This document shows positions 33,565 to 42,121 of a DNA stretch of 64,000 nucleotides, piece by piece. The notes under the pieces were generated by a model. That model saw only the letters and a program-made list of their open reading frames with translations, ran no database searches and was not told the origin of the DNA. This stretch comes from an uncultured Hyphomonas sp. GTDB lineage: Bacteria; Pseudomonadota; Alphaproteobacteria; Caulobacterales; Hyphomonadaceae. Every line of letters starts with the position of its first letter. Positions within the stretch are counted from its first letter, which is position 1. The position numbers and the translations under genes are program-made. The stretch spans positions 496,001-560,000 of the forward strand of contig NZ_OY787457.1 in the NCBI RefSeq assembly GCF_963678875.1. Direction: 5' to 3'.

Positions 33565-33765
33565 TTATTCGGCGGCCATCAGGGCCGGGGCGGGGCCACG
33601 ATCAATGTCAGTTTCCGCGATCATTTCGCCGATGGACGGCCGGCATTTACCGCACTGGAACTTGCAGCCATGATGCGCCTGCACAGCTTTCGGGCTGTCC
33701 GCACCGGCCTCGACGGCGGCGCGCACGCTCTTGCAGTTGATGGCATTACAGACGCAAATGATCAT
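33565..33765 (-). CDS. bfd: Bacterioferritin-associated ferredoxin (Bfd)
   Basis: This 66-residue [2Fe-2S] protein delivers electrons to the Bfr haem to release stored iron. The ligands are CVC near the start (Cys4, Cys6) and the later CKFQCGKC (Cys34 to Cys41), which gives the usual CxC...CxxC pattern. Upstream in-frame ATGs at 33774 and 33780 are possible starts; 33765 gives the family's usual MIICVCNAI. A Fur-like site lies 20 bases upstream, overlapping a TTGACA -35 element. This fits derepression when iron is low. Confidence 0.92.
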   Translation of the reverse strand: MIICVCNAINCKSVRAAVEAGADSPKAVQAHHGCKFQCGKCRPSIGEMIAETDIDRGPAPALMAAE

Positions 33766-33784
33766 GAGAACCATTTGCAAGCAC

Positions 33785-33799
33785 TGCGAATGATTGTCA
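33785..33799 (-). promoter_or_regulatory. Fur box upstream of bfd
   Basis: TGACAATCATTCGCA on the gene strand fits the 7-1-7 Fur dyad TGATAATNATTATCA at 11 of 14 positions. It overlaps a TTGACA -35 hexamer (33795-33800). It differs in only one base from the site upstream of the DUF2218 gene. Confidence 0.65.
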
Positions 33800-33827
33800 A
33801 TACGGGATTCTCTGGCGCCGCGGAAAA

Positions 33828-34055
33828 TCAGTTCTCCGGCGTTTCCTCCCAGCTGAACACATCCTCCAGGCCGGTGCCGAACACGCGGGAAATGCGGAAG
33901 GCGCTTTCGAGGGAAGGGGAGTAGCGGCCCTGTTCGATGGCGATCACGGTCTGGCGGGTCACACCGATCGCTTCGGCCAGGGCCGCCTGGCTCATATTGT
34001 CATGCTGCTCGCGCAGTTCGCGGATACGATTCCCAATGGGGGGGCGTTTGGCCAT
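33828..34055 (-). CDS. XRE-family transcriptional regulator
   Basis: The 75-residue protein is a single HTH-3 domain: GNRIRELREQHDNMSQAALAEAIGVTRQTVIAIEQGRYSPSL, read in parts, with RQTVIAIEQGR as the recognition helix. It is the second gene of a pair with a four-helix membrane protein, three bases apart. The repeated sites upstream of the pair (34499-34560) are the likely targets, giving autoregulation. No ligand domain is present. Confidence 0.9.
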   Translation of the reverse strand: MAKRPPIGNRIRELREQHDNMSQAALAEAIGVTRQTVIAIEQGRYSPSLESAFRISRVFGTGLEDVFSWEETPEN

Positions 34056-34058
34056 GGT

Positions 34059-34481
34059 TTACACGCCCCGGCGGAACAGGAAGATCTGGAAGGCGTATTC
34101 CGAGATCTGGCTGGCCATCAGCGCACCGAAAACAATGTGGAACAGCAGGTTCCCGTCATTCAGCCAGCCGAAATGCCAGAGCCCGGCGACGGCGCCCACC
34201 GCCAGCACATAGCCGGACCAGCGCCCAGCCTTGTCGAGGATTGCCCGTTCGCGTTCGTCGGCCGGCACTTCGGCTTCCTTGCCGGCGCTGCTGGCGATGA
34301 TCACGTTCACGATGATTGAGGCCAGCACGACCAGAACAATGTATCCGATCACGAACCGGATGTTCGGCGCGGCCGTCTCGCCCAGCGTCTCCGTCAGGCC
34401 GAAGACCTGCTGGAAATACCAGAGTCCGGCGGCGATCAGCACGGCGCCCATGCCCCAGGCGGTTTTTTCTCGGAAAGACAT
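34059..34481 (-). CDS. Small four-helix inner-membrane protein paired with an XRE regulator
   Basis: This 140-residue protein has four hydrophobic segments (about 9-27, 42-62, 85-105 and 112-132) and a short acidic cytoplasmic linker (KEAEVPADERERAILDKAGRW) between the second and third. I recognise no named family. Similar membrane-protein/XRE pairs occur widely. The ATG (34481) has no strong Shine-Dalgarno sequence. Three related operator copies lie upstream, so expression is probably controlled by the partner regulator. Confidence 0.7.
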   Translation of the reverse strand: MSFREKTAWGMGAVLIAAGLWYFQQVFGLTETLGETAAPNIRFVIGYIVLVVLASIIVNVIIASSAGKEAEVPADERERAILDKAGRWSGYVLAVGAVAGLWHFGWLNDGNLLFHIVFGALMASQISEYAFQIFLFRRGV

Positions 34482-34498
34482 TGCTCGGTTCCTTTTAA

Positions 34499-34560
34499 TG
34501 TCAAAAATATCTTACACGCCATGTAGTAAAGCATTTTTGACATGTCAAATATTTCTTACA
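34499..34560. promoter_or_regulatory. Triplicated operator upstream of the XRE/membrane pair
   Basis: TGTCAAAAATATCTTACA (34499-34516) and TGTCAAATATTTCTTACA (34543-34560) match at 16 of 18 bases. A third, inverted, looser copy ends at 34542 (AGTAAAGCATTTTTGACA, 34525-34542). Copies two and three meet in the perfect 14-base palindrome TTTGACATGTCAAA (34536-34549). The region lies between the pair and the divergent lysS. Confidence 0.75.
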
Positions 34561-34666
34561 TGCGGTTGCGGCGCTTGCTTGACGGTATGAAGCGGGACCT
34601 TTACGCCCGGCCAGCCGGGAAAACCGGTGGAAACCCTATAACGACAACCAAAGACAGACACTTCAG

Positions 34667-36259
34667 ATGACCGACTTCTCCATCCTCGCCGAATCCGCCA
34701 AGGCATGGCCCTTCGAGCTGGCGCGGAAACTCAAACAGCGTGTTGAGCAGCAGGAGAAAGCCGGCCAGCGAAAGCCGGGCGAGCCGGTCATTTTCGAGAC
34801 GGGCTATGGCCCCTCCGGCCTGCCGCACATCGGCACCTTTGGCGAAGTGGTCCGCACCACGATGGTGCGCCACGCCTTTGAAGTGCTGACGAAAGGCGAA
34901 ATCCCGACGAAGCTGATCTGCGTCTCCGACGACATGGACGGCATGCGCAAAGTGCCGCCGACCGTGCCGAACCCGGAGAAACTTGAAGCCTACCTGCAAC
35001 AGCCGCTGACATCCGTGCCGGATCCGTTCGGTACGCACGAAAGCTATGGCAGGCACATGAATGCGCGCCTGCGCGCCTTCCTCGACCAGTTCGGCTTCGA
35101 GTATGAATTCCTGTCGGCGACGGATTGCTACAAATCCGGCATGTTCGATGAGATGCTGCTGCGCGCGGCGGAGAAGTATCAGGACATCATGGACGTGATG
35201 CTGCCGACGCTGGGCGAGGAACGCCAGGCGACCTACAGCCCGTTCCTGCCGATCCATCCGGAAACCGGCCATGTCCTTTATGTGCCGATGAAATCCGTCG
35301 ACGGCGCCAATGGCACGATCACGTTCGACGATGAACAGGGCAAGGAGTTCACGCTGCCGGTCACCGGCGGGCATGTGAAGATGCAGTGGAAGCCGGACTT
35401 CGGCATGCGCTGGGCGGCACTTGGCGTTGACTTCGAAATGTTCGGCAAGGACCATCAGGCCAATGCGCCGGTCTATTCGAAGATCACCAAGATCCTCGGC
35501 AAGCGTCCGCCGGAGCAGTACGTCTACGAGATGTTCCTCGACGAAAAAGGCGAGAAGATCTCCAAGACCAAGGGCAATGGCATCTCGGTCGAGGACTGGC
35601 TGAAATATGCGCCGGACGAGAGCCTCAGCCTGTTCCAGTTCCAGAAGCCGCGCGTGGCGAAGAAGCTCTATTTCGACGTCATCCCGAAAGCCGTAGACGA
35701 GTACCTGACCTTCCTGGAGAAGTACCCGGACGAGGAACCGTCCCGGCAGATCGAGAACCCTGTCTGGCACATCCACAATGGCAACCCGCCAAAAGTGGAC
35801 ATGCCGGTCAGCTTTGCGCTGCTGCTGAACCTCGTCGCCGTGGCGAACGCGGAAGACAAGGCCCAGCTCTGGGGCTTCATCACGCAGTATGCGCCGGAGG
35901 CTTCGCCCGAGACGCATCCGCTGCTGGATGAGCTCGCAGGCTATGCGATGCGTTACTACACGGACTTCATCCTGCCGCAGAAGACCTATCGCGCCCCGAC
36001 CGACCAGGAACGTGCGGCGATGGCAGACCTCTCTGCCGGGCTGAAATCCTTCGCGGATGAGCCGACCTCGGAAAACCTGCAGACGCTGACCTTCAGCGTC
36101 GGCAAGGAACACAATTTCGAGAACCTGCGCGAATGGTTCAAGGCGCTCTACGAAGTGCTGCTTGGACAGGAGCAGGGGCCGCGCTTCGGTAGCTTCGCTG
36201 CGCTTTACGGCAAGGAGAACACCGCGCGCCTGATCGACGAGTCGCTGGCACGCGGCTGA
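34667..36259 (+). CDS. lysS: Class I lysyl-tRNA synthetase
   Basis: A 530-residue class I LysRS, the archaeal-type enzyme that replaces the class II form in many alphaproteobacteria. It charges tRNA-Lys. The HIGH motif appears as GPSGLPHIGT and the KMSKS motif as EKISKTKGNG. Other stretches are CVSDDMDGMRKVP and WKPDFGMRWAALGVDFEMFGKDH. The C-terminal helical cage is present. It is monocistronic. Nearby operators belong to the divergent XRE pair. Confidence 0.96.
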   Translation: MTDFSILAESAKAWPFELARKLKQRVEQQEKAGQRKPGEPVIFETGYGPSGLPHIGTFGEVVRTTMVRHAFEVLTKGEIPTKLICVSDDMDGMRKVPPTVPNPEKLEAYLQQPLTSVPDPFGTHESYGRHMNARLRAFLDQFGFEYEFLSATDCYKSGMFDEMLLRAAEKYQDIMDVMLPTLGEERQATYSPFLPIHPETGHVLYVPMKSVDGANGTITFDDEQGKEFTLPVTGGHVKMQWKPDFGMRWAALGVDFEMFGKDHQANAPVYSKITKILGKRPPEQYVYEMFLDEKGEKISKTKGNGISVEDWLKYAPDESLSLFQFQKPRVAKKLYFDVIPKAVDEYLTFLEKYPDEEPSRQIENPVWHIHNGNPPKVDMPVSFALLLNLVAVANAEDKAQLWGFITQYAPEASPETHPLLDELAGYAMRYYTDFILPQKTYRAPTDQERAAMADLSAGLKSFADEPTSENLQTLTFSVGKEHNFENLREWFKALYEVLLGQEQGPRFGSFAALYGKENTARLIDESLARG

Positions 36260-36302
36260 GACTTGCTGCGCTGTAAGGTGCTCTCAACATTTGCCTGATC
36301 TA

Positions 36303-36326
36303 GTCTCCCCGGTGAAACGGGGAGAC
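36303..36326 (+). promoter_or_regulatory. Hairpin sequestering the ribosome-binding site of the small lipoprotein gene
   Basis: GTCTCCCCG (36303-36311) and CGGGGAGAC (36318-36326) form a perfect 9-bp stem with loop GTGAAA. The Shine-Dalgarno GGGGAG is in the 3' arm, five bases before the ATG at 36332. It could alternatively be a weak terminator for lysS, but no T-run follows. Confidence 0.5.
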
Positions 36327-36331
36327 CAGAC

Positions 36332-36658
36332 ATGCGTATTATCCGGGCAATCCTGATTACAGTGGTCTTCACCTTTGTTCCGGCCTGCGCTGCGTCCAGG
36401 ATTGTGACCGCGCCGGTTGGCTTCGCGGTCGATGTCGTGGGCGTCGCGGGCAAGGGCGTTGTCTGGGTCGGTGGTACCGCGGTACGTGTGACGGGTGACG
36501 CGCTCGACGGGCCGGACGAACATGTCCGCCTCGACGTGACCTACAAGAACGGCAAACACACCCGCAAAACGATCAAGAAGAAAAACCTCGAGCGCGAGCT
36601 GAAGAAGCTCGGCGAGAAGGGGACGATCGTCGACGTCGAGGTGTCGCCCGCCGGCTGA
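36332..36658 (+). CDS. Small lipoprotein-like exported protein
   Basis: This 108-residue protein begins with a signal peptide ending FVPACAAS (putative lipobox Cys19). A Gly/Val-rich middle part (VGFAVDVVGVAGKGVVWVGG) follows, and then a basic C-terminal region (KHTRKTIKKKNLERELKKLG). I recognise only a general resemblance to short lipoproteins of unknown function. The ATG follows GGGGAGA inside a hairpin. It is downstream of lysS and converges on the serpin gene, three bases from its stop. Confidence 0.72.
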   Translation: MRIIRAILITVVFTFVPACAASRIVTAPVGFAVDVVGVAGKGVVWVGGTAVRVTGDALDGPDEHVRLDVTYKNGKHTRKTIKKKNLERELKKLGEKGTIVDVEVSPAG

Positions 36659-36660
36659 CC

Positions 36661-37980
36661 CTAGTCCTCGGCAGGCGGCGGAGCCTCAACCCGGCCCATG
36701 AACATCACGGTGCCCGTTGGCTTGTGGCGCAGCGCGATCAGGAAAGGGTGGTCGGCACGGAACTCGACCGGATCTTCGTCCGGAATGAAGATCGCCGTGC
36801 GTTCCATCAAGATCGCGGTGGCCGCGGCGGCTTCGGTGCCTTTCTCGTCGATGTCGAGGAAGGTCTTGTGCAGCACTTTGCTGATGACAAGGTCGCCCGG
36901 TCCGGCGCCTTCGATCAGCCGGGAGAAATCCGCTGCGCCGGTGAAGGCATCGCCGAGGCCGAGCGCGATCAGCGGGTCGTTCAACTCGTAATTGGCTTCG
37001 ATGGACACTTTCGGCAGCACGACATGCACGCCTTTGCGCTCGGCGGTGTCCAAGTCTGACAGGAGCGTGGTGAAGCTGTCCGGCGTCATGGCGGAGGCGA
37101 CGCCCGGCAGGCCGTCCTGCGTATCCGGCAGGATCACGGTCAGCGCATAGTCATCTCCGGCATAGTCGAGGTCCAGCGCAGCGTACCCGTCGCGGGACAG
37201 GTAACGCGCCTGCTTCAGCGTCTGGCTCATCAGGCTTGCGGTGATCTCGCCGGCGGGTGCGTAGAAGGTGCCGTCCTGGGTCGCTTCGGCCTTGAAGGGG
37301 CTTTTCCAGTCGGCCTTGAACCAGACGGCATTGGTCAGGATCAGTTCGGTCAGGCCGGGGCGGATGGCGCTGGGCGGGATCAGGTCGTGGATCTTGTCAT
37401 TGGTATTGTCTTCCACCCAGCTGTTGATTAGCTTTGCGGCAGCGGCCGGCTGGGTGAAGTCCACAAGCGCGACTTTCGCTTTCATGACACCCTCAACCGC
37501 CTCGCGATAAGGCGCCTGAAAGGCCGATCCTTCGCGCAGCCATGCCGCGTTTGCGACGGTCAGCTTCGTCTTTTCCGTGTCTGACGTGACGGCATGGTTC
37601 AGCGTGTTCTGGGTCGCAGCAAACGCGTCTTCCGGGACGCCGTCATAGCCGAACAGGCTGGCCATCTGCGACGCGGTATCGCCCGCTGCGCCGGGATAGA
37701 GCAGGGCGAAGGCCCCGCTGATGGAGGCGGGCGAGACAAAGAGATTGCCGGGCTTTCCTTCCAGCGTTTCGTAGAGCGACCAGGCGAAGCGGTTATTGCC
37801 CTCGGCGAGTGGTGCAGTGGATTCCAGAGACACGGTGACTGGCACAGACGACGGTTCCTCTTCAGGCGTGGTGCTGGTGTCCACCGGCGCAGGTGCCTCC
37901 GGTTCCGGCGCCGCCGCAGGCTGCTGGCACGCGCCAAGAACGGCAAAGGCTGTGAGCGCGGGAACAATCGAACGGCGCAT
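36661..37980 (-). CDS. Serpin-family protease inhibitor, lipoprotein
   Basis: The 439-residue protein has a lipoprotein signal (AVLGACQQP, Cys18), a Pro/Glu-rich linker and a full serpin domain (from NNRFAWSLYETL to the end). The reactive-centre loop hinge is DEKGTEAAAATAI, whose small residues mark inhibitory serpins. The cleavage site would be near MERTAIFIPDED, with P1 close to Arg or Thr. Conserved LTNAVWFKADW and HPFLIALRHK are also seen. It would be anchored in the envelope and trap serine or cysteine proteases, perhaps foreign ones. Serpins are patchy in bacteria, so past horizontal transfer is possible. Confidence 0.93.
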   Translation of the reverse strand: MRRSIVPALTAFAVLGACQQPAAAPEPEAPAPVDTSTTPEEEPSSVPVTVSLESTAPLAEGNNRFAWSLYETLEGKPGNLFVSPASISGAFALLYPGAAGDTASQMASLFGYDGVPEDAFAATQNTLNHAVTSDTEKTKLTVANAAWLREGSAFQAPYREAVEGVMKAKVALVDFTQPAAAAKLINSWVEDNTNDKIHDLIPPSAIRPGLTELILTNAVWFKADWKSPFKAEATQDGTFYAPAGEITASLMSQTLKQARYLSRDGYAALDLDYAGDDYALTVILPDTQDGLPGVASAMTPDSFTTLLSDLDTAERKGVHVVLPKVSIEANYELNDPLIALGLGDAFTGAADFSRLIEGAGPGDLVISKVLHKTFLDIDEKGTEAAAATAILMERTAIFIPDEDPVEFRADHPFLIALRHKPTGTVMFMGRVEAPPPAED

Positions 37981-38037
37981 GGGAATCCTCCATAGGGTCT
38001 TTTTGTTGGCCCGAGTACCCTTGCGGGGAGTCCGTGA

Positions 38038-41000
38038 CTATTCTGCGGCGATCAGGGTTGTTTTTGCTGTGGGCAGCTTGCCTTCCGGCCAGCCTTTCCA
38101 GAGCTCCGCTTCCTTCACCTTCGCCGTCTGCAGCGCGGCATCCTTCACATGGCCGAAGCCGCGGATGTCATCCGGCACGCGCGCGATGGCGATGGCGAGG
38201 TCCAGATTCTTCGCCGACAGATCCGCGGCGATCCGCTCCAGCCCCGCGAGATAATCGTCGCGCAGCTTGCGCTCATGCTGGCGTTCTTCGGTATAGCCGA
38301 AGAGGTCAAACCGCGTGCCGCGCAGGCCCTTGAACTTTGCGAGCAGCTTGAAGCCCAGCATCATCCACGGGCCGAAATGCTTCTTCTCATAGTGGCCGTG
38401 CGCATCTTTCTTCGCAATCATCGGCGCTGCGAGCCAGAAGCGGAGCTTGCCACCCTTGAACTGGCTGGCGAGCTGCTCGGCAAACTTCCCATCCGTGTAG
38501 AGACGGGCGACTTCGTACTCGTCCTTGTAGGCCATCACCTTGTAGGCATGGAAAGCCGCAGCGCGGGTGAGCTTGTCGCCGGTGCCTTTGGCTTGCTCGG
38601 CCTTGCGCACCGCCGCGACGATCTCCCGATACCGGTCCGCATAGGCGGCGTTCTGGTACGACGTGAGGCGGGCCGCGCGATCTTCGATCAGCTCTTCCAG
38701 TGTCTGTTCCGGCACATCGCCGCGCGGGTCCTGCTGGCGCATCAGGCGGTCCGGGTCGGCGGCCGCGATCCGGCCGATATTGAAGGCGGCCATGTTGTCA
38801 TCCACCTTCGTGCCGTTGAGGCGGATGGCGCGGTAGAGCGCGCGCAGCGAGATGGGCAGGCGCCCCTTCTGCCAGGCGAAGCCCGCCATGATCATGTTTG
38901 TGTAGATCGCATCGTGCAGGTAGCCGACGGCGAGCGCCTCCGCATCGAAGGCATCGAAGTCGTTCGCCTGCCGCTTCACGCGGGCAGAGAGCAGGTCGCT
39001 CTCGAAACGCTTGGAGCGGTTTCGGATGAACTCGCTGGTCGGCGTCACGTCGCTGTTTGCATAGGCTGCAGTACGGTCCGCATCCATCAGGTTCAGCGCA
39101 TCGCCGCCAGCGGCGACGACGAGGTCGCAGGCGATGACGACGTCAGCGCTGGCAGGTGGCACGCGGCCGGTGGAAATCTGGTCAGGCTCCCGCGCGAAGC
39201 GGATGTGGGAGAGGACCGGGCCGCCTTTCTGGGCAAGTCCGGTCATGTCGAGGCTGGAGGCCGCGTGGCCGTCCACATGGGCCGCCATGGCGAGGACCGC
39301 TGCGACGGTCGTCACGCCGGTTCCGCCGACGCCGGTGAACAGCACGTTGTAGGGCTGCGCGAGGCTCGGCGTTTCAGGCAGGGGCAGGCCGTCCGCACTG
39401 AAGACCGGGCGTTCCTGTTCCTCCCAGGCCGGTTCGCCATCGGTGATGGTCACGAAGCTCGGGCAGAAGCCTTTGAGGCAGGAGAGGTCCGTATTGCAGG
39501 TGGACTGATTGATCCGGCGCTTGCGGCCGAGCGGCGTTTCCACCGGCTCGACGGAGAGACAGTTCGATTTCACCGAACAGTCGCCGCAGCCTTCGCAGAC
39601 TTCGGTGTTGATGATGACGCGCGTCCGGTCCGGCGCGCGCAGGCCGCGCTTGGCGCGGCGGCGTTTTTCCGTCGCGCAGATCTGGTCATAGATGATGACC
39701 GACACGCCGGGCGTTTCGCGCAGCGTCATCTGGACATCTTCAAGATCGTCGCGGTCATAGATCTTCACGCCGCCGGGCAGGCCTTTGACGTTGGCGTAGC
39801 GCGTTGTGTCCTCGGTAACGATGACGATGGTGCGCACACCCTCGGCGCGGACCTGCTGGGCGATCTGCGCCGGGGTCTGGCCGGACTCCACATGCTGCCC
39901 GCCAGTCATGGCGACGGCGTCATTATAGAGGATCTTGTACGTCATGTTCGCGCCGGACGTGACCGCCGCGCGGATGGCGAGGCTGCCCGAATGCGAATAG
40001 GTGCCGTCGCCGAGATTGACGAAGACGTGGCCTTCATCGGTCGCCCAGTGCTGGCCGACCCAGGCGATACCTTCACCGCCCATCTGGCTGGTCATGTCGG
40101 TTTTCCGGTCCGGCATGAAGTTCGCCATGTAGTGGCAGCCGATCCCCGCGAGCGCGCGGGAGCCTTCCGGCACGACAGTAGAAGTATTGTGCGGGCAGCC
40201 GGAGCAGAAGTGCGGGGTGCGGACGGTTGGGGAGGCGTTCGTGCGTGCGGCCTCACCGGCGCGGCCGACGCGGTCGAAATAGGCCTTAGCACGGGACGTG
40301 TCCCAGCCTTCCGGGATGACCTCCATCAGCGCGGCGGCCATTTCCGGGATGGTGATGGAGGCAATGTCCGACAGGAGGCGGTTGCCGTCCCGGTCGTGCT
40401 TGCCTTCGATGAAGGGACGCTGGTTATCGGGCAGGCGATAGAGCGCCGAGCGCAGCTGGTCTTCGATCAGCGGGCGCTTGTGCTCGATGACGAGCACGCG
40501 TTCCAGGCCCGTGCAGAATTCGCGGATGCTCTGCGGCTCAAGCGGCCAGGGCATGGCGACCTTGTAGATGGCGAGGCCGAGGCGGCCGGCTTCCTGTGGA
40601 TCGATGCCGAGCGCGGCGAGCGCTTCGAACACGTCGCGCGCGGCTTGCCCCGTCACGACGATCCCGACGCGCGGCTTCGGTGATGGCAGGATCACATGGT
40701 CCAGCCGGTTGGCGCGGACATAGGCCTGCGCTGCCGGGATTTTCACCTGGCGCAGGCGCTGTTCCTTCAGCAGCGGCGCATCGCCCCGGCGCATGTGCAC
40801 GCCGTCTTCAGGTAGGGCGAGGTCCGGCTTTACGATGTTGAAGCGATCGAGGCCGACTTCGACAACGGAGCCGGAATCCATCGTGTCGGCGAGCGCCACC
40901 ATGCCGGCCCAGGCGCCGGAGAAGCGGCTCATCTCCCAGCCATGGATGCCATAGTCCAGCACGTCCTGGATCGAGGCCGGGTTCAGGACCGGGATCTCGG

Positions 41001-41496
41001 CATCCATCATCGCGAATTCGGACTGGGAGGGGAGGGTGGAGGATTTGCAATTGTGGTCGTCGCCGACAATGGCGAGCACGCCGCCGAGGGCGGAAGAGCC
41101 TGCGGCGTTGGCGTGCTTGAACACGTCACCCGTCCGGTCGACGCCGGGCGCCTTGCCGTACCAGATGCCGAAGAGGCCATCATATTTCGCACCGGGGAAC
41201 AGGCCGAGTTGCTGGGAGCCCCAGACGGCGGTGGCGCCAAGGTCCTCGTTCAGGCCTTCCCAGAACTTGACGTCATGCGCGTCCAGCCATTTCTGCGCTG
41301 CGCGCAGCTGCTGGTCGTATCCGCCAAGGGGCGATCCACGATAACCGGATATAAATCCGGCCGTGTTCACATTATTGCGCAGATCGAGGCGCTTGCGATC
41401 AAGGGGCAGGCGGACCAATGCCTGAATACCGGTCATATACGCCTTGCCCTCGACAAGATCGTATTTGTCGTTCAGCGTAACTTCACGATGATGCAT
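38038..41496 (-). CDS. Indolepyruvate:ferredoxin oxidoreductase, fused alpha/beta form
   Basis: This 1152-residue enzyme decarboxylates indolepyruvate and related aryl-2-oxoacids to aryl-acetyl-CoA, with electrons to ferredoxin. The N-terminal pyrimidine-binding region includes ISGYRGSPLGGYDQQ. The TPP-binding domain has LGDGTYSHSGSLAIRAAV. A ferredoxin-like cluster domain has CEGCGDCSVKSNC and STCNTDLSCLKGFCPSF. The gamma domain VGGTGVTTVAAVLAMAA follows. The fusion of iorA and iorB is common in proteobacteria. The divergent Lrp-family gene points to control by amino acids, hence aromatic amino-acid breakdown. Confidence 0.93.
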   Translation of the reverse strand: MHHREVTLNDKYDLVEGKAYMTGIQALVRLPLDRKRLDLRNNVNTAGFISGYRGSPLGGYDQQLRAAQKWLDAHDVKFWEGLNEDLGATAVWGSQQLGLFPGAKYDGLFGIWYGKAPGVDRTGDVFKHANAAGSSALGGVLAIVGDDHNCKSSTLPSQSEFAMMDAEIPVLNPASIQDVLDYGIHGWEMSRFSGAWAGMVALADTMDSGSVVEVGLDRFNIVKPDLALPEDGVHMRRGDAPLLKEQRLRQVKIPAAQAYVRANRLDHVILPSPKPRVGIVVTGQAARDVFEALAALGIDPQEAGRLGLAIYKVAMPWPLEPQSIREFCTGLERVLVIEHKRPLIEDQLRSALYRLPDNQRPFIEGKHDRDGNRLLSDIASITIPEMAAALMEVIPEGWDTSRAKAYFDRVGRAGEAARTNASPTVRTPHFCSGCPHNTSTVVPEGSRALAGIGCHYMANFMPDRKTDMTSQMGGEGIAWVGQHWATDEGHVFVNLGDGTYSHSGSLAIRAAVTSGANMTYKILYNDAVAMTGGQHVESGQTPAQIAQQVRAEGVRTIVIVTEDTTRYANVKGLPGGVKIYDRDDLEDVQMTLRETPGVSVIIYDQICATEKRRRAKRGLRAPDRTRVIINTEVCEGCGDCSVKSNCLSVEPVETPLGRKRRINQSTCNTDLSCLKGFCPSFVTITDGEPAWEEQERPVFSADGLPLPETPSLAQPYNVLFTGVGGTGVTTVAAVLAMAAHVDGHAASSLDMTGLAQKGGPVLSHIRFAREPDQISTGRVPPASADVVIACDLVVAAGGDALNLMDADRTAAYANSDVTPTSEFIRNRSKRFESDLLSARVKRQANDFDAFDAEALAVGYLHDAIYTNMIMAGFAWQKGRLPISLRALYRAIRLNGTKVDDNMAAFNIGRIAAADPDRLMRQQDPRGDVPEQTLEELIEDRAARLTSYQNAAYADRYREIVAAVRKAEQAKGTGDKLTRAAAFHAYKVMAYKDEYEVARLYTDGKFAEQLASQFKGGKLRFWLAAPMIAKKDAHGHYEKKHFGPWMMLGFKLLAKFKGLRGTRFDLFGYTEERQHERKLRDDYLAGLERIAADLSAKNLDLAIAIARVPDDIRGFGHVKDAALQTAKVKEAELWKGWPEGKLPTAKTTLIAAE

Positions 41497-41623
41497 GGAT
41501 AATCTGTCCGCTCCAAGGAACTGGAAGATTATTCGACAAAATTCACGAAAAAGCTTGCCTTTCTTGCGCCAATTTTGCTATATTGGGGTATAATATGCCC
41601 TAATATTCGAGGAATTTAGAAAA
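41497..41623. promoter_or_regulatory. Divergent promoter region between the indolepyruvate oxidoreductase and the Lrp-family gene
   Basis: The 127-base spacer is AT-rich, with TATAAT (41589-41594) ahead of the Lrp-family start and short AT dyads (TATATTGGGGTATAATAT). Lrp-type proteins bind such degenerate AT-rich sites, so control of both genes is likely. Confidence 0.5.
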
Positions 41624-42109
41624 TTGGCCCAAGAAATAGACTCAGTTGATGCCAAGATTCTTGACATCATCCAGCGGGACGCGGGGCTTTCCGTTGCGGA
41701 AATTGCCGATCGTGTGGGACTTTCTTCCTCTCCCTGCTGGCGCCGGATCAAGCGGATGGAAGAAGCCGGGTTTATCCGGGGGCGTGTCACGATTCTCGAC
41801 AATTTTGCGCTCGGGCTGAATTTCGAAGTGATCGCCAGCGTGAAACTGGCGCTGCCGAACCGTGAGAACCTGCAGGCCTTCGAGGATATGGTCCTGGCCT
41901 GGCCGGAGGTGACCGAGGTCATGACCGTGACGGGGCAGGTGGACTATATGATGCACGTGGTGACCACCGACATGCATGCCTATGACAATTTCCTGCGGGA
42001 CAAATTGCTCGGTTCCGCGCTCGTCTCGGACGTGCAGTCGCGTATCGTGATCCGCGTCGCCAAGCGCACGACGGCCCTGCCGCTGGATCTGGTCGAAAAC
42101 GTCAAATAG
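41624..42109 (+). CDS. Lrp/AsnC-family transcriptional regulator
   Basis: A 161-residue regulator with an N-terminal winged helix (DSVDAKILDIIQRDAGLSVAEIA, then LSSSPCWRRIKRMEEAGFI) and a C-terminal RAM domain (ITSG-like stretch TVTGQVDYMMHVVTTDMHAYD). The start is a TTG at 41624, supported by GAGGAAT eight bases upstream. It probably senses an amino acid and controls itself and the divergent indolepyruvate oxidoreductase; this is inferred from position. Confidence 0.92.
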   Translation: MAQEIDSVDAKILDIIQRDAGLSVAEIADRVGLSSSPCWRRIKRMEEAGFIRGRVTILDNFALGLNFEVIASVKLALPNRENLQAFEDMVLAWPEVTEVMTVTGQVDYMMHVVTTDMHAYDNFLRDKLLGSALVSDVQSRIVIRVAKRTTALPLDLVENVK

Positions 42110-42121
42110 GCTGTCTGGCCT

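Noticed and set aside
38149..40683. An 844-codon open frame antisense to the indolepyruvate oxidoreductase
   Set aside because: The opposite strand encodes a clear enzyme with cofactor motifs. The antisense frame shows no domain or signal.
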